From Dermacentor variabilis (lineage: Eukaryota > Arthropoda > Arachnida > Ixodida > Ixodidae), in assembly GCF_050947875.1 (NCBI RefSeq), contig NC_134574.1, forward strand, positions 150,321,934 to 150,385,933: DNA of 64,000 nucleotides, in the 5' to 3' direction. The position numbers were made by a program, and so were the translations under genes. The notes beneath the pieces are model-generated. The model saw only the letters and a list, made by a program, of their open reading frames with translations, was not told the origin of the DNA and ran no database searches. Of this stretch, positions 44,481 to 55,864 are shown in pieces (the stretch's first letter is position 1; every line of letters begins with the position of its first letter).

Positions 44481-44806
44481 TACCGTATAGACTCGTGTAA
44501 GGGCCGCACCCCCAACTTGGAAGCCCAAAATTGGGAAAAATAAATAAACAATTGCGTTCGGTGCGCCGATGCCATGCGCGCGCATCGGTGAATTTTCGCG
44601 CGCTGCGTACTTCCGCTTGCCGCTACTAGACGTCGAGAGATGCGCGTTGATTTCTGTGATGCGATAGTACATCCGGGGATCCGAAGTGTGCACAAGTGAA
44701 GGCTGTGCCAGCACCATTTTGACCAAAAGGTTCAGTCCCGTGTAAAGGCCGCACCTTGTCGAAATTGGGAAACATAAGGGCGGTCATTACACGAGCCTGT
44801 AGGGTA
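44481..44806. mobile_element. MITE family 3 with TACCSTAYAGRCTCGTGTAA TIRs
   Basis: The left end is TACCGTATAGACTCGTGTAA followed by GGGCCGC; the reverse-complemented right end is TACCCTACAGGCTCGTGTAA followed by TGACCGC, 22 of 27 matching. A third, direct copy of the motif (CCCGTGTAAAGGCCGCACC) lies inside at about 44736. At 326 bp it has no transposase. Overlapping 105-107-codon minus frames are shadows. Confidence 0.65.
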
Positions 44807-45824
44807 TGCGTCAGAGGTACGAAAACACTTTGTTAATGAAACCCGCAAAAAAAATTGTGAAATTGGATGTCCTTAAATCTATGTTTATATCGAAAAAGGA
44901 GTCTAGAACACGGCTGTACGCCATGCAACGCTGAACCGAACTTGGGGAAGTGAAAGGAACAATGCGTCCGCTCGCACGGCAGTGAAGCCTGCAGCCCGAG
45001 TAGCAGCAGCGGCGACAGGAGGCGACCATCGTCTATATGTATGAGCCCGCCTCTGATCGCGCTTCTGTTGCTGCCTAGAAAATTGCGCCATTTGTCAGGA
45101 TTACGAGCGGTCCTGGACAGAAAGGAAGCCTTTATAACCCACCGCTCGCTTCTGTTGCTGTTGAATATCGATCAAAAGAGCCCGTACTGAACTCGGAAGC
45201 AGTGCATTGCTCGTACCGAGGTCGTACCGAAAGAATCTACCAACCCAGAGCGAAGGAAGGGAGAGAAATGGCACAGGAAACGAGAGAACACACAGACATT
45301 GTTCCTGAGCAGGTCTCCGCAAGTGAGCGAATAACAAGTAATTGGGCCGCGCATCGGAAGACGCTGGTGCACTGACTATTTTCCTGGTTGCTTAACTAAA
45401 TGCGCTTAGCAGTGTAGGCCTAACTTGACACTGATAAATAGTTCAGGTTAATCTATAGCTGATCCTGGGCGTCATCACCATTCGGGAGCTTAATTGGCGC
45501 CAACGAAACAAATGACCAACCGACTGGCCAGGCATCGGGCGCACTGGACATTATTACTACCGGGTGATTGACGTTAAACTGACTTATTGATTTGGGTGAC
45601 CATCCGACGAGCCAGTAAATGAAGCAAGCACTGAATTGTGTAATTAAATGTCGAGTCGATTAATGGTAAATTAGCTTAACCTTTTTCCACCCCAGCACTG
45701 CTGCGAATCATGGTGGGTAAGACAGTAAAGAAAGTGAGAATGAACAAGGAACGCATTTCCCCAATGCATAAATATATAAATGAAATGCCAGGGTGTGTAT
45801 GCGCTAAACGCTTGATCGGGTTAT
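44807..45824. other. Unrecognised DNA
   Basis: No gene recognised. Confidence 0.4.
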
Positions 45825-46030
45825 GAGGCACTCCGTAAGTGGGCGACTCCAGAATAATTTGGCCCATCCGGGGCTCTAAATCGTTGCTCCTAAATCGAAG
45901 TACGTGCCCGCTAGTCTTACCATTTGGCCTCAATTGAAATGCGGCAGCAGTGGCCGCGGTCGCACCCACGACCTCGACTATATAGCAGACGAGCAACACG
46001 TCATAGCCACTGGGTCACCGCGACGGGTTC
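45825..46030 (-). mobile_element. SINE-B copy (minus strand)
   Basis: From GGCACTCCGTAAGTGGGCGA through AATTGAAATGCGGCAGCAGT to CATAGCCACTGGGTCACCGC. On the minus strand the head reads GGTGACCCAGTGGCTATGAC, a tRNA-like A box (GTGACCCAGTGG). Most positions can be aligned with the copies at 12036 and 57175. Confidence 0.75.
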
Positions 46031-46164
46031 GTCCAAATTATTATGCGAAGCATATTACTAGAGCTCAACCCAGCTCCTCAGGCGCGGCGGTGTCGCCTTC
46101 AATACCACGTGACACTGTGACGTCACGAGAGAGGAGAAACGGGGCTCGCGCCGTCGCTCGCGGC

Positions 46165-46316
46165 GTCGCCCCCCGCATCGGACGCGGTGAGCGTCGAGCA
46201 ACGCAGCGTTCGGCGCGACAACGATTTATTCATGAAGTGCAACGCCGCAGACACCGACACCGACGACACCGGCTTTTCTGTGACACGAGCTCCTTAACGC
46301 TGTCGCGTTAAAATAA
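46165..46316 (+). mobile_element. SINE-A composite with internal deletion
   Basis: The left part CCCCGCATCGGACGCGGTGA and GCGTTCGGCGCGACAACGA is followed at once by TTTATTCATGAAGTGC and the tail GGCTTTTCTGTGACACGAGC, TTAACGCTGTCGCGTTAAAA. The whole tRNA-like section with both Pol III boxes, about 220 bp in copy 1, is missing. Confidence 0.7.
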
Positions 46317-47214
46317 AGGCTAGTATGCTTCGCATCCTGGGCGTAACCTTAGCTAAGCCACACCCATTTTTTCTTAGAAGAGCGAGAGAGGGAGAGAGCG
46401 AAAAAAGAACAGGAAAAATGTGGAGAGTTCTAAATATGGAAACAATTCGAAAACAAGAAGTTAGGCGTTTATGTAACGCGATATTAATATACGAACTGAG
46501 ACACGAGAACAGATGAATATTACCGCGCCGTGAGAACGAAGAAGCTAGCCGACAAGCGGGAAATAGTTTCGGAAGTTCCCTGTGCACGCGAATTATGATG
46601 AAACCCATCCGGAGATAATTTGAACAAAGCACATGAAAATTGCAATGACGTGGTGGATATTATGCTTAATCAAAAAAAAAAAAAAGAAGAGAGGCACTGA
46701 AATCGCGAAGAAAATAAGCACTCGCCCTGGCGTGGCAGTAGGTGGCCATGGCCGCCATGATATGTTTCCGGATATACGCAATCACTTCTGGAGCATGCAG
46801 CGCACAAAAGCATAGCCTTCGAGATCTGTTTCTGTTACTCGGACGAAACCATCGCTGGCTCATGAATTTGGAGACCACCTAGTTTGGCTTGTTGGTTTTC
46901 CGCTGCGAGCCGTAGTCGCAGCGAGTTGCGTAAGAAGAGAAAATAAGCCATAGGAAACACCTGTCACCGTATGTCGGCAAATTCACTCAAGAGCCGACTC
47001 GCTTAGACTCAGAACGACCCGTTAATGATACTGACAACCGTTTATTAAGGACCCGGCGTTTTATGGCCTAACGAAAACCTCACCCTCTGTGGTGTTCACA
47101 CAAGCGTTTCAGTGGACGCGGAATGCGCCTTCCGTTGGGGCGTTCCTTCGCCAACCAAAATGTCACCAATCTCTGAGGGCTCATGCGCTTGACGTCGCGC
47201 AACACAGATAGATA
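46317..47214. other. Unrecognised DNA
   Basis: No gene recognised. An A run lies at 46672-46685. Confidence 0.4.
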
Positions 47215-47560
47215 CGCAGTTAAAGAGTTAAAAAGGAGCGATGAGGGGTTATATGGGTCTCATCATGGTTAATAATGGTTCGACGCAGGGGGATAAGGAA
47301 CTAAAGAGCGATAAGGGCTTATAATGGTTAGATCAATTCTGATAAGGTCAGTAGGCATCTATAAGGGCTGATAGGGGTCGGATCATGTGCGATAAGGTTG
47401 ATAAGGACCGATAAGAAATTATAAGGATCGGATCGATTGCGATTAGGTGGATAACGGTAGATAAGGCTCCTGTCGAGTCCGATAAGGTGGATAACGACTG
47501 ATAAGAATTGATAGGGGTAGCATCTAGTCTGATAACGTTAAATAAAGCTTTGACTGGGGC
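47215..47560 (+). repeat. Degenerate GATAAGG-rich tandem array, left part
   Basis: Irregular units of roughly 45-60 bp built from GATAAGG, GGATAACG, GGTCGGATCA and TTATAAGG. I count nine GATAAG words on the plus strand between 47292 and 47515. Units are too divergent for a recent satellite. GATAAG is the core motif of GATA-family factors, but the periodicity suggests tandem-repeat origin. Confidence 0.7.
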
Positions 47561-47579
47561 TAGTTGGTATGACATCGTT

Positions 47580-48222
47580 CTGCTTTTTGCGCTATACTGT
47601 TTATACGAAGCACAAAAAACGAGACAGAAATACATGTGTGCAAGATTTCAACTGTTTATTATTCGTATTATTTGCTAGTGCAGGTCAAATATATACATGA
47701 AGGTTGACTGTAAATAAAAAGAAAACGAGGTGAAATACGAAAAAGAAGCCAATCTACGCACATCTGATTTGACGAAGACAAATATGGCTTGATCTAACAT
47801 CCGTCTATGAATTTGGCGACATTTGGCGACGCATTGCGCACGATGCGGCTGCGAGCCTATCTTCAAAGAAACCGAGGCGTTGGCTAGATGCAGAACGAAA
47901 AAAAAAGCACTTGAAATTTTGGAGACGTATCTCAGGGTCAAAAATGACTAGGGAGACAACATAAGCGCACTTTCTGTAGCGCTGAGAGAAGCAGATTTAA
48001 ATTCATGGACGGATGCTAGATCAAGCCATATTTGCCTTTGACAAATCAGATGTGTGTAGATTGGCTTCCTTCTGGTCTTTCATCTCGTTTTCTGTTTATT
48101 TACTGTCACGTCCTTCGTGTATATTTTCGGCACGCGCTAGCGAATAACAAACAGTTTAAAGTTTGCGTACCTGTGTGTCTGCCTCGTTTTTTCTTCTTCG
48201 TATAAACAGTATAGCGCAGCAG
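47580..48222. mobile_element. Long-inverted-repeat element, 643 bp
   Basis: The left arm (47580-47816) starts CTGCTTTTTGCGCTATACTG and the right arm (47999-48222), reverse-complemented, CCTGCTGCGCTATACTGTTT. The arms align end to end through TTTATACGAAG, GTAAATAAA.AGAAAACGAG, AGAAGCCAATCTAC and CAAATATGGCTTGATCTA at roughly 80-85 percent by eye, about 225-237 bp each, with a 182-bp middle. No open frame in it is recognisable. It sits between two parts of a GATAAGG array. It may be a foldback transposon, or two retro-element 3' ends joined head to head. Confidence 0.8.
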
Positions 48223-48310
48223 GCAGAAATGATAATGTTGATAATGAGCGATAAATGCTCATAAGGGTTGTTACTGGTCCGATCAAGTTTCATGACGTGG
48301 ATAACGACAC
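48223..48310 (+). repeat. GATAAGG-type array, right part
   Basis: TGATAATGTTGATAATGAGC, GATAAATGCTCATAAGGGTT and GACGTGGATAACGACAC continue the left array after the inverted-repeat element, which indicates insertion into a pre-existing array. Confidence 0.6.
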
Positions 48311-49862
48311 CGGGCTACACGGGGATGAGCAAGTGGCACAATGCTGTCGCATACTTTGACAACTCCAACAGGAGTTTCGTCGCTTCCCTTTATTGAAGCG
48401 AGCTGGGACCAGGAACCTACCTGCCTGACGCAAAGTGCCAAGAGCGAGGCAGAGAATGCTTCAGGTTGATATTTGCATCTGAATGTATGCCCGCCGTCTT
48501 GTGCTCCCCGCATGCTCAAGGCACGAAGAAACTGATCGGAAAGGTTTTCGTCTGCACGTATCTGGTTTGGCGCTTGGTACAGACGAAAAAAAAAAAAAGA
48601 AACGGGAGCACAAAAGAAAAACGTTTTTTTTCCAACTGGTGACGCCATAGTGGAGCTGCATAGGATCGCTGCCGCTTTCGAACGCAACGCCGCATATGCT
48701 GCGGCATTCGATCGCGGCCGTGATAGAATCTAGTGAAAGGATGCGGCGGATCGCAAATGCGCAGCGTAAGGGACAGCGTTTTAGACGCTTCCATCTCTGC
48801 TTTCTTTTTCTCTTTCTTCATTTAATTCTTTTTTTTGTTAATCGGAAAAGAAATGCCAGCAGAGCGAGACATATTACCTCTACAGAGGAATCAAAGGCAT
48901 ATCAGTTCTGATTCCGAATCTTGCCTCAAAATGGAGCCAGCTGGGCATTGCGTGTAGAAAAACCTGCGGGGTCGTGCAGTTTCTTGACGGAGGTAAAACG
49001 TAAAAAGAAAAGAAAAACAAAAGAAAGAGAGAAAGCTCCGTGTTGCGGGGTTTCCATTTCAAATGTTTCACACTACCCGGAGAAAAAAAAAAAGATTCAT
49101 ATTGTGCGTCCCGCTGTGTGAGCACGCTGAATAGTGAAGGAAAATAAAAGCAAAAAAAAATTGAAAATGGTGGGGTACGAATTTGTTGGAAACTCGCGTA
49201 TACTCGCACACACGCACGAGTTTTTTTTTTTTTTTTTTTTGCTGGCTGAGGTTTCGCGCGGGGAAAGGAAGAAAGAAAGGATGAATGCAAGAAAATACGA
49301 TGAATCAATGTATTGGCTCTGGAGCCGGCGTTAGCGCGTCTAGCACAGCGCAAATTAAATAAATAAAAAAAAAGGCCCCGTCGACAGAATCGTGCGGGAC
49401 GCGTGGAAAGCCGCGAGCTCAAATCAGCGGATCTTATATAATTCGCGGAATCGTGACTTTTCAGAGGACCGACGCTGCCCAATCGGAAGACCAGATTATC
49501 TATTTTCTTTCTTTGTTTTGTTTATTTTATGACGGGATACGTTTCGTTTTGGCCGTTTGTTTCTTATTATTAATATTTTTGTTATTGAGGAAACTGCCGG
49601 CCAACCCTCACGGGACCGAGGCTTAAGGACATTATACTGGAGAGGTTTCAATAAGGATTCGCTAGCGCGCGGACCAACTGTCAAGATAAATAACTTCATC
49701 CGAACACAAAAAGCGTAGGTGGAATGAATGTGTACCTCCTGACGAAGTAAGTGCAGAACGGACTCTGGTACACGGCTGCGGCTTCGCTCTATCGAGGAGT
49801 CAGCTAGAACTGCCCATTAGGCAGGCTTTTTCATGTTGTTTCTCTTCGTGCACGTTAAAGGC
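48311..49862. other. Unrecognised DNA with homopolymers
   Basis: A 20-bp T run lies at 49221-49240 and A-rich runs at 48587-48600 and 49084-49094. A 200-codon minus frame at 48880-49482 is Phe/Ser/Arg-rich from T-rich composition and shows no domain. Confidence 0.4.
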
Positions 49863-49863
49863 G

Positions 49864-49949
<86 letters not shown>
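49863..49949. repeat. (AAT)n microsatellite, locus 4
   Basis: About 28 uninterrupted AAT units. Confidence 0.95.
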
Positions 49950-49950
<1 letters not shown>

Positions 49951-50092
49951 TTATTTATTCTTGTCATCTTACAATAATCGCACATCAGAAGGCAGGCCTG
50001 TCAAAGCCACCCCGAGATATTTGTACGAATTTATATATTCAACTGGTTAAGGGTGCAAATATCTCTATAAGTCGCGCCTTTACGCACTTCTT

Positions 50093-50250
50093 GGGGTGAA
50101 AGGATGCGGGTTATAGACAAATTTACACCACTTGCCGTTCGTAAGGGTGTAAATTATTTTACAGTGTGTGCACTAGCATTCTTGTATTCCTTTTCCATAC
50201 AAATGCGGCCGCTGCTGCCAGGAATCGAACCCTTGACCTCACCCTCATCA
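50093..50250. repeat. GTGTAAA repeat joined to SINE-B head region
   Basis: GGGGTGAAAGGATGCGGGTT, TATAGACAAATTTACACC and AAGGGTGTAAATTATTTTAC form the GTGTAAA repeat (50093-50167). It is followed by CAAATGCGGCCGCTGCTGCC and GGAATCGAACCC, the tRNA-proximal part of a minus-strand SINE-B (B box complement at 50221-50231). Confidence 0.6.
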
Positions 50251-52899
50251 TAGAAAAACAGAGAAAGAATACGAGGAGGTCGAAGAAAATAGTCGTGTGT
50301 GAGAACGTTCTTCTTTTTTAATAACTGAAATCATAATAAAGGAAAGAGATTTTTAGTCACTTTGTAATGACGACGGATGCTCCTTTCTCGCGTAATAGTT
50401 ATAACGAGTAAGGACAAATATTGCAAGATAAGAGGAAACGCTGCAGGTTCGGAAAATCTAGAACGGAGTTATATACTACAGTAAACGAAGTCCACACATA
50501 GTCTATAGACACCCCTGATCATACAGAGACAAAGAACGACGACGATACATACACACGTACGACGAGCCCCGAACAGCTACACGAAAAGGAGACGGCAGAA
50601 CACCGCTTTCTGTCCCGCGTAAGACCAAATAGGTCCTACTCCCTCCTGCGGCAAGTTGTCGTTTCGCCCGCTCTCATTTCCCCATTTTCTTGTTATTTCA
50701 ACTTTTCTGGTAAACAGAGCAAATATAGTTTACCCTATGCACTCCCTAGATTCATTTTCCGTTGGTTTTCTGGGATTGTAGGGGGCGTCTACCTATGTAT
50801 GTTTGGGTTCGGCTGAAGCTATACGGAGACGACCAAGACTCAGTGAGAACGCTGGGTGTGCGCGGTTGGATCGCCATGCCCTGCGACGGCGGCCCTCGAT
50901 TTACGAGTGGCGACTGACTTCAACTTTCATAGAAATGACGCACACGTTCGCAATATATATTTTATCAAAGTAGGGCGACCGACTGCATCGCTCCATCCCC
51001 TGCACACGGTTATAGGTAACAACAAAGAATATAAAGATAGAAAATAAAACCCTTCACTTTCCCGTATTGTTCTCCGACACGCTACGAACGCATTTCACGG
51101 CGCTGCCGTAATCCCAGCAAAGCGCATCGATATTGCGAGGTGCCCGAAATACCAAAGTAGCAATCGATAACCAGACGGGAGACACTATATATAGAGAGAT
51201 GAGACGGTAGGTCGCAGAATACCCGTTTACATGCTCCTCTCTCCCCCCCTGCCCCCCCCCCCCCGCCCCAACGGATTCAACAGCGCAGAAGGCAGCCTTT
51301 GGAGAGAAATCGACCCCTGAGTAGAACCGGACGGCTTATATGGACTTCCAGATGAACAGCATCCTCGCCGTCTCTTTCTTTTGTTTTCTTGTTGCTTTTC
51401 TACGGTTAACGCCTAAGCCCTTCTGTTCTTTCTTCGTATACTTCACCTCAAAAGTAGACAACGTGGTCGGGAGGTCCTCTTTTCTTTGTCCATCTCTTTC
51501 TGTGTTTTGCTGGTGCTCGCCTGCCGATTTTGATGGCGAAATTTTCTTTTTATTTCCTTATTTTTTTTCTGACGGTAAGCGTTGCCGCACGACATACAAT
51601 TTGCTCACGAAGCGTAACGTAGCATTTTTGATACACTCAATTTGACACCTCCGAGCTGTGGTTTAAACTCGGGAAAGATAACTCAAAGCTCAGAGTAACG
51701 TTTCTTCGATATGCTGGAGCTCGTTTTCAGTACAAGATAGTTCTAGAAGCCAATTACGTAACACTTCTTCATTGTACTAATAGTCTAATAGTCTAATAGT
51801 CTTTACGCGAAATACGCTTTATTTTGTTTTGTTCGAATGTACCTTTCGCAGCCAGTAATAAAGGAGAACAAGTTCTTATTTTACTTCATGCGGCATGGTG
51901 TGTCTGGGGGCCAGTTAACTGTATAGCAATGTGTCCCATATTGTTTAATTAGCCCCTCTCCCATACAACCAGCCTTCGCTTTGTCGCTATGAGATAGTAC
52001 ATACAGTTGTTCAAGTTACACGTCGTGGAAGAAGCGTTCTTGGTGGTGCCATTGGTAACATTGTTCAGGTGATGTTAACATGACAGCCAAAGACACTCTA
52101 AATGCTCGAGCTAGGAGTTTCCGGGAAGAATTAAAGTGATTAGTCAACACAGCACAGTAGAAGGTTAGATATGATTTTTTTTTGTAATTTACAACAGCGC
52201 CTAATCTGTGCCGTCAGACATCTGAGGCATCCCGAAGTCCTTAAACGATGAATTCGCCGTTAAATGTTTACGAATTAACAAGCTAAAGAAGCATCTTTTA
52301 GCCCTGGAATTGAAGAAAGCTGGCACAAGATATAAATAATTTCAATGTTCTAGAAGTACTTCTACTGGTACCACTTAAGATAATTATGTGAATAAATATG
52401 CGCGGGCGAAAGGCCTTGTTTCCGCGTGAATGTTTCCAGCCCAGTGTTTTAGCACCCGAAATTGTTCGAGAAGCGTTGAGTTGAGCTGCCAATAACTTAG
52501 TTCACAAATCACACAAAGTCTAAATATGTTCTGCTCAAAAAGCAATAAACGTATAAACATCAATCACCAAGCATGAGGGCAAGACTGAGAAGGGGGTGGG
52601 GGGGGGGGAAGGGGCATTGAAAGATGTATGATCGAGAGGAATGCAAGAAGCTAAGACATCTTTCGCCAAGGAATGGATTCATGCGTACAAACTCGGACTA
52701 TATCGCACATGGAAATATTAAGGCTTTAAATATTGGAGTGGCACAAAAATGACGAAAAGTACCAATCTTTCGTCAATATCACATGATTGATAAGCGAACA
52801 TTGCGTTTACATTTAGTGCTAAAAGATCCTAATTTAAAAGGAAGTATTTCTATTGCACAATGCTGCACTGAAATTGCACTGTTATATGTGTTGTACCTA
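50251..52899. other. Long unrecognised interval
   Basis: No gene or family recognised. Homopolymer C (51253-51264) and G (52598-52608) runs and three TCTAATAG units at 51780-51802 are the only distinct features. A Phe-rich 101-codon frame at 51340-51645 lacks a domain. Confidence 0.4.
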
Positions 52900-53230
52900 G
52901 TTTGAACCCATAGATATTAGAATATGTGATCGTGTGAACTCTACTGCGTATATCAAACAACTGAATAAACCCTTCCAAATCTTCAGTTTTGACAGCACAG
53001 ATGTGTTCATAAACTTTCGCATACTAGCAGCAACAAATGTAACTGGAACGCTCGCGTCTCTCCTTTTACAATTTCGCGGTGAATATCTCGAAATTGGTGT
53101 CATCGGGATAATTGAGTCCAAGTGGAATAAGCCTTTGCGAACTCACCGGCTACAATTCGCAGATTACAATGTGCCACTACGCAGCTAATTAGAAAGGTAA
53201 TTAGTGAAGGTTAGTTAGTAAGCCTTATGT
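52900..53230 (-). repeat. Dispersed repeat family shared with 42420-42760
   Basis: Reverse-complement counterpart of the repeat at 42420, with the same order of shared words. Short open frames on both strands across it (84 and 74 codons) are not conserved between the two copies. Confidence 0.6.
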
Positions 53231-53378
53231 GTTTCGATTTTTCGGGCAAGTAATGCCCACCTCTGAATAATCCAGCTCGAGGACGAATTCTGCTATCTCT
53301 CATGGGCGAGTTTTAAAACTTCCGTAACGTATAAATACGATGACTCGGCATATATCCCTCAGTCTTTGAGAACCTCTC

Positions 53379-53511
<133 letters not shown>

Positions 53512-53559
53512 TATAAATTTATGTTCACTACAGGGCGAATATAGAAAACCTATATTGTA

Positions 53560-54010
53560 TGCAGTCTACAACATCACTCTTGGCATTTTCTCCAGAAGTT
53601 TGAGAAAAACCCAAGGACAGTGGAAAGAGCGATGGAACGAATAATGTTATGCGTAAGGTTAAGAGAGAGGAGGAAGGCGGCGAGAACTAGGGAGCAAACG
53701 GGGACATCAGTCTATAGACTGATGTCCCCGTTTGCTCCCTAGTTCTCGCGCTCAGAATGAAGGAATGGAGTCGGGAAGGACCTCTAATGCGTAGGGCAGA
53801 TAATAGCTGGTCAATTAGAGTTGCAGAATGGGGGCCAAGTGAAGGGAAGCGCAGTCGAGGACGGCAGAGAATTAAGCGGCGTGACTGGATTAGTAAATTT
53901 GCAGGCACAAGTTGGGGCAGCTGGTGCAAGATAGGGGCAATTGGAGATCGATGGCAGAGAGCCTTGGTCTGGGGGCATTGGACGTTGAAATAGGCTGCTG
54001 CTGCTGACGT
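53560..54010 (+). pseudogene. RTE-type LINE C-terminal fragment
   Basis: Codons at 53626-53673 read RAMERIMLCVRLRERR, the segment that precedes the C-terminal domain in RTE-like tick LINEs. After a 70-bp palindrome the frame at 53757 continues LMRRADNSWSIRVAEWGP, GKRSRGRQ, RRDWISKFAG and DRWQRALVWG, the typical RTE C-terminus. The 3' part ends GGCTGCTGCTGCTGACGTTG with an ATGATGAC-type tail before the (GA)n tract. The normal segment between RLRER and LMRRADN is replaced by the palindrome. Confidence 0.75.
53680..53749. repeat. Perfect 70-bp palindrome, 35-bp arms, no spacer
   Basis: The left arm begins GCGAGAACTAGGGAGCAAAC and ends CATCAGTCTA at 53714; the right arm is its exact reverse complement from TAGACTGATG at 53715 to 53749. 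The next outward pair is a mismatch. A spacer-free perfect palindrome of this length is unusual. It may be a foldback element, the product of template-switch repair, or a cloning or assembly artefact. Confidence 0.9.
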
Positions 54011-54023
54011 TGATTATGATGAC

Positions 54024-54028
<5 letters not shown>

Positions 54029-54091
<63 letters not shown>
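54029..54091. repeat. (GA)n microsatellite
   Basis: About 31 GA units directly after the RTE 3' end. Confidence 0.95.
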
Positions 54092-54094
<3 letters not shown>

Positions 54095-54959
54095 TTGAGG
54101 ATAAAGGCGGGGAGATTTAACTAGCTGTTTAACTAACTGATTGGCTACCTTGTACGAAAGGACGATGTAAAAAAAAAGGAGAGAAACAAAGTATTTATGC
54201 GTCGTGAGTGCAGCTTCCTTCTAAGGTGAGGAAGCCCTCTGTTCCAACGCACCCCGTGTAAGTTTAGCGGGTGGTATGCGGATAATTAATCAGCGCATGC
54301 TTTCCCCTTACAACATGGTATGCTGCGTCGTTTCGAGGACGTTGACCGAAAACTGTTCCCCGATGTTCTTGCGCCACTAGAGCTGATGCTTTGTTACCAG
54401 CGCGCACAGGCGCTAGCGAAACAATCTAGGCCCATAGTAATTAAAAACGACCAAGATCGAGTGAGCACCACAGGCACCGACAAGGGGCATTGCACTATTT
54501 CTTTTTTCGTTTTGTTTTTTAGAGAAGGTTGCTCCAGTACCTAATTAAGGCGGGAGTTCCTTGTCTTCAGCCAAGTACTTCCAGCGCCAAGGTTACGGTG
54601 TATTGGATGGCAGACGAGGTTTTCAGGGGAACGTTTTCGCTATCCGAAAATTTCAGGCACGGAAGGAAGAAATCTTAGACGGACGTTTAAAAAATAATAA
54701 TTAAGGAGCTATATCACCAACGTCAGAAGAGCATAGGCTGGTGTTCGAAACGGACACTTTCCCACTGTTACACTTGGCATGTACCTATCTCAGCACGACA
54801 TCGCGAAAGCAATATATGATATTCAACCGCCTATCAGCAGACATTCTATTGAAGGTAACAAAAATATGAATAGACCCGCAATTTACAGAATCTCTAAAAC
54901 AAATTTGGTAAGGGTGCACTCCTTGCTGCATTAAAGCCCTTAATTTCCCCATCGATTGC
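54092..54959. other. Unrecognised DNA
   Basis: Nothing recognised. Confidence 0.4.
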
Positions 54960-55160
54960 GTTTATTTTCTATCCACCACACAAAAATAATATCTCGTGCA
55001 AAAGTAGATAATTTTTAACATACGGCATTCTCTTTCCACTTGAGCCATAGGCTCATCCCCATGCGCGTTTCCGCGACTTATCGAATGCGGCGGCTTGGAA
55101 TCGAACCTCGCTACCTCTAGGGTTGAAACACGCCACATCCGCCTAGCCACCAAGGCGAAC
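54960..55160 (-). mobile_element. tRNA-derived SINE, family C (minus)
   Basis: Read on the minus strand: TTCGCCTTGGTGGCTAGGCG (A-box-like TGGTGGCTAGGCGG), then GAGGTAGCGAGGTTCGATTC, with a perfect B box GGTTCGATTCC at 55096-55106, then a body containing GAGCCTATGGCTCAAGTGGA and an AT-rich end with AATAAA at 54961-54968. It differs from families A and B. Confidence 0.55.
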
Positions 55161-55572
55161 TCTGCGCTGATAGGGCAAGTACCTTCGCTAAAGCCGTATG
55201 CATAGCCAGCGTTAGGTCGCTCTTATTTACTCCGTGCACTATATTATTTCCGTCCGGTCCTCCCCCGGATGGATCGACGCCAGGCCAGATAACAGAAATT
55301 CTCCGGACAGGTGGCGCGCTCTGGATGGTGACGTCATCAACGACTGAGCAGGTGGCGCATAATGAGCACGTGTCCAGGCGGCCGGGTGTTTCCTTGACAG
55401 CCGTGTTAAGTCGACGCAGGGCGAAAAAAAAAATGAGTCGAGAGAGCACGCCCTCCTGTGTCGCGGTTCTTGTGCACCTGGCATTTGAGACACGCGATCT
55501 CTGTCGGAGCCGTTTGGCAAACGTCGCATTGGATTCCGTGTCGTACACGCCGTTACAAGAGCGCTTGTACAA
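55161..55572. other. Unrecognised DNA, CpG-containing
   Basis: A 151-codon minus frame at 55117-55572 overlaps the SINE head and other frames and shows no domain. Confidence 0.4.
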
Positions 55573-55800
55573 TATGCAGGGTGACCCAGCTAACTTTAGC
55601 CAAGCTGTTCAACAACAGCAAAAAATAAAAAAAAGAATTTAGGATACATAACGCAAGATGCAATTATACCACCTATGGTGTTTGCTCCTCAATCATCTGA
55701 CGACCGAACCCCAAAGGTCTAAAGACCGTGTCATGCACCGTGTTTTTTCAGTCTTTCTTTCGTTCAGCAACTTCACTAAGCTTAGATGGGATACCATATA
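55573..55800 (+). mobile_element. MITE family 1, copy 2 (TA target, TIRs)
   Basis: The left end TA-TGCAGGGTGACCCAGCTAA and inner TTTAGCCAAGCTGTTCAAC, and the right end GTTCAGCAACTTCACTAAGC, GATGGGATACCATA-TA, match the organisation of 6231-6438. Both copies share an interior ACGGTGTT/CACCGTGT and GACGACCGAAC/CGGTCGTC words, so they are one family. Confidence 0.75.
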
Positions 55801-55864
55801 TGACTGTAAACTAATTGACACACTTAAGCGTGCATAAGGGTGGCTGCCTACAACTCACATTCCT

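Noticed and set aside
47215..47560. Telomeric or subtelomeric repeat
   Set aside because: Units are irregular GATAAGG-type words, not the arthropod TTAGG telomere repeat.
48880..49482. 200-codon minus-strand open frame
   Set aside because: Phe/Ser/Lys-rich from T- and A-rich homopolymers, no domain, overlapping frames on the other strand.
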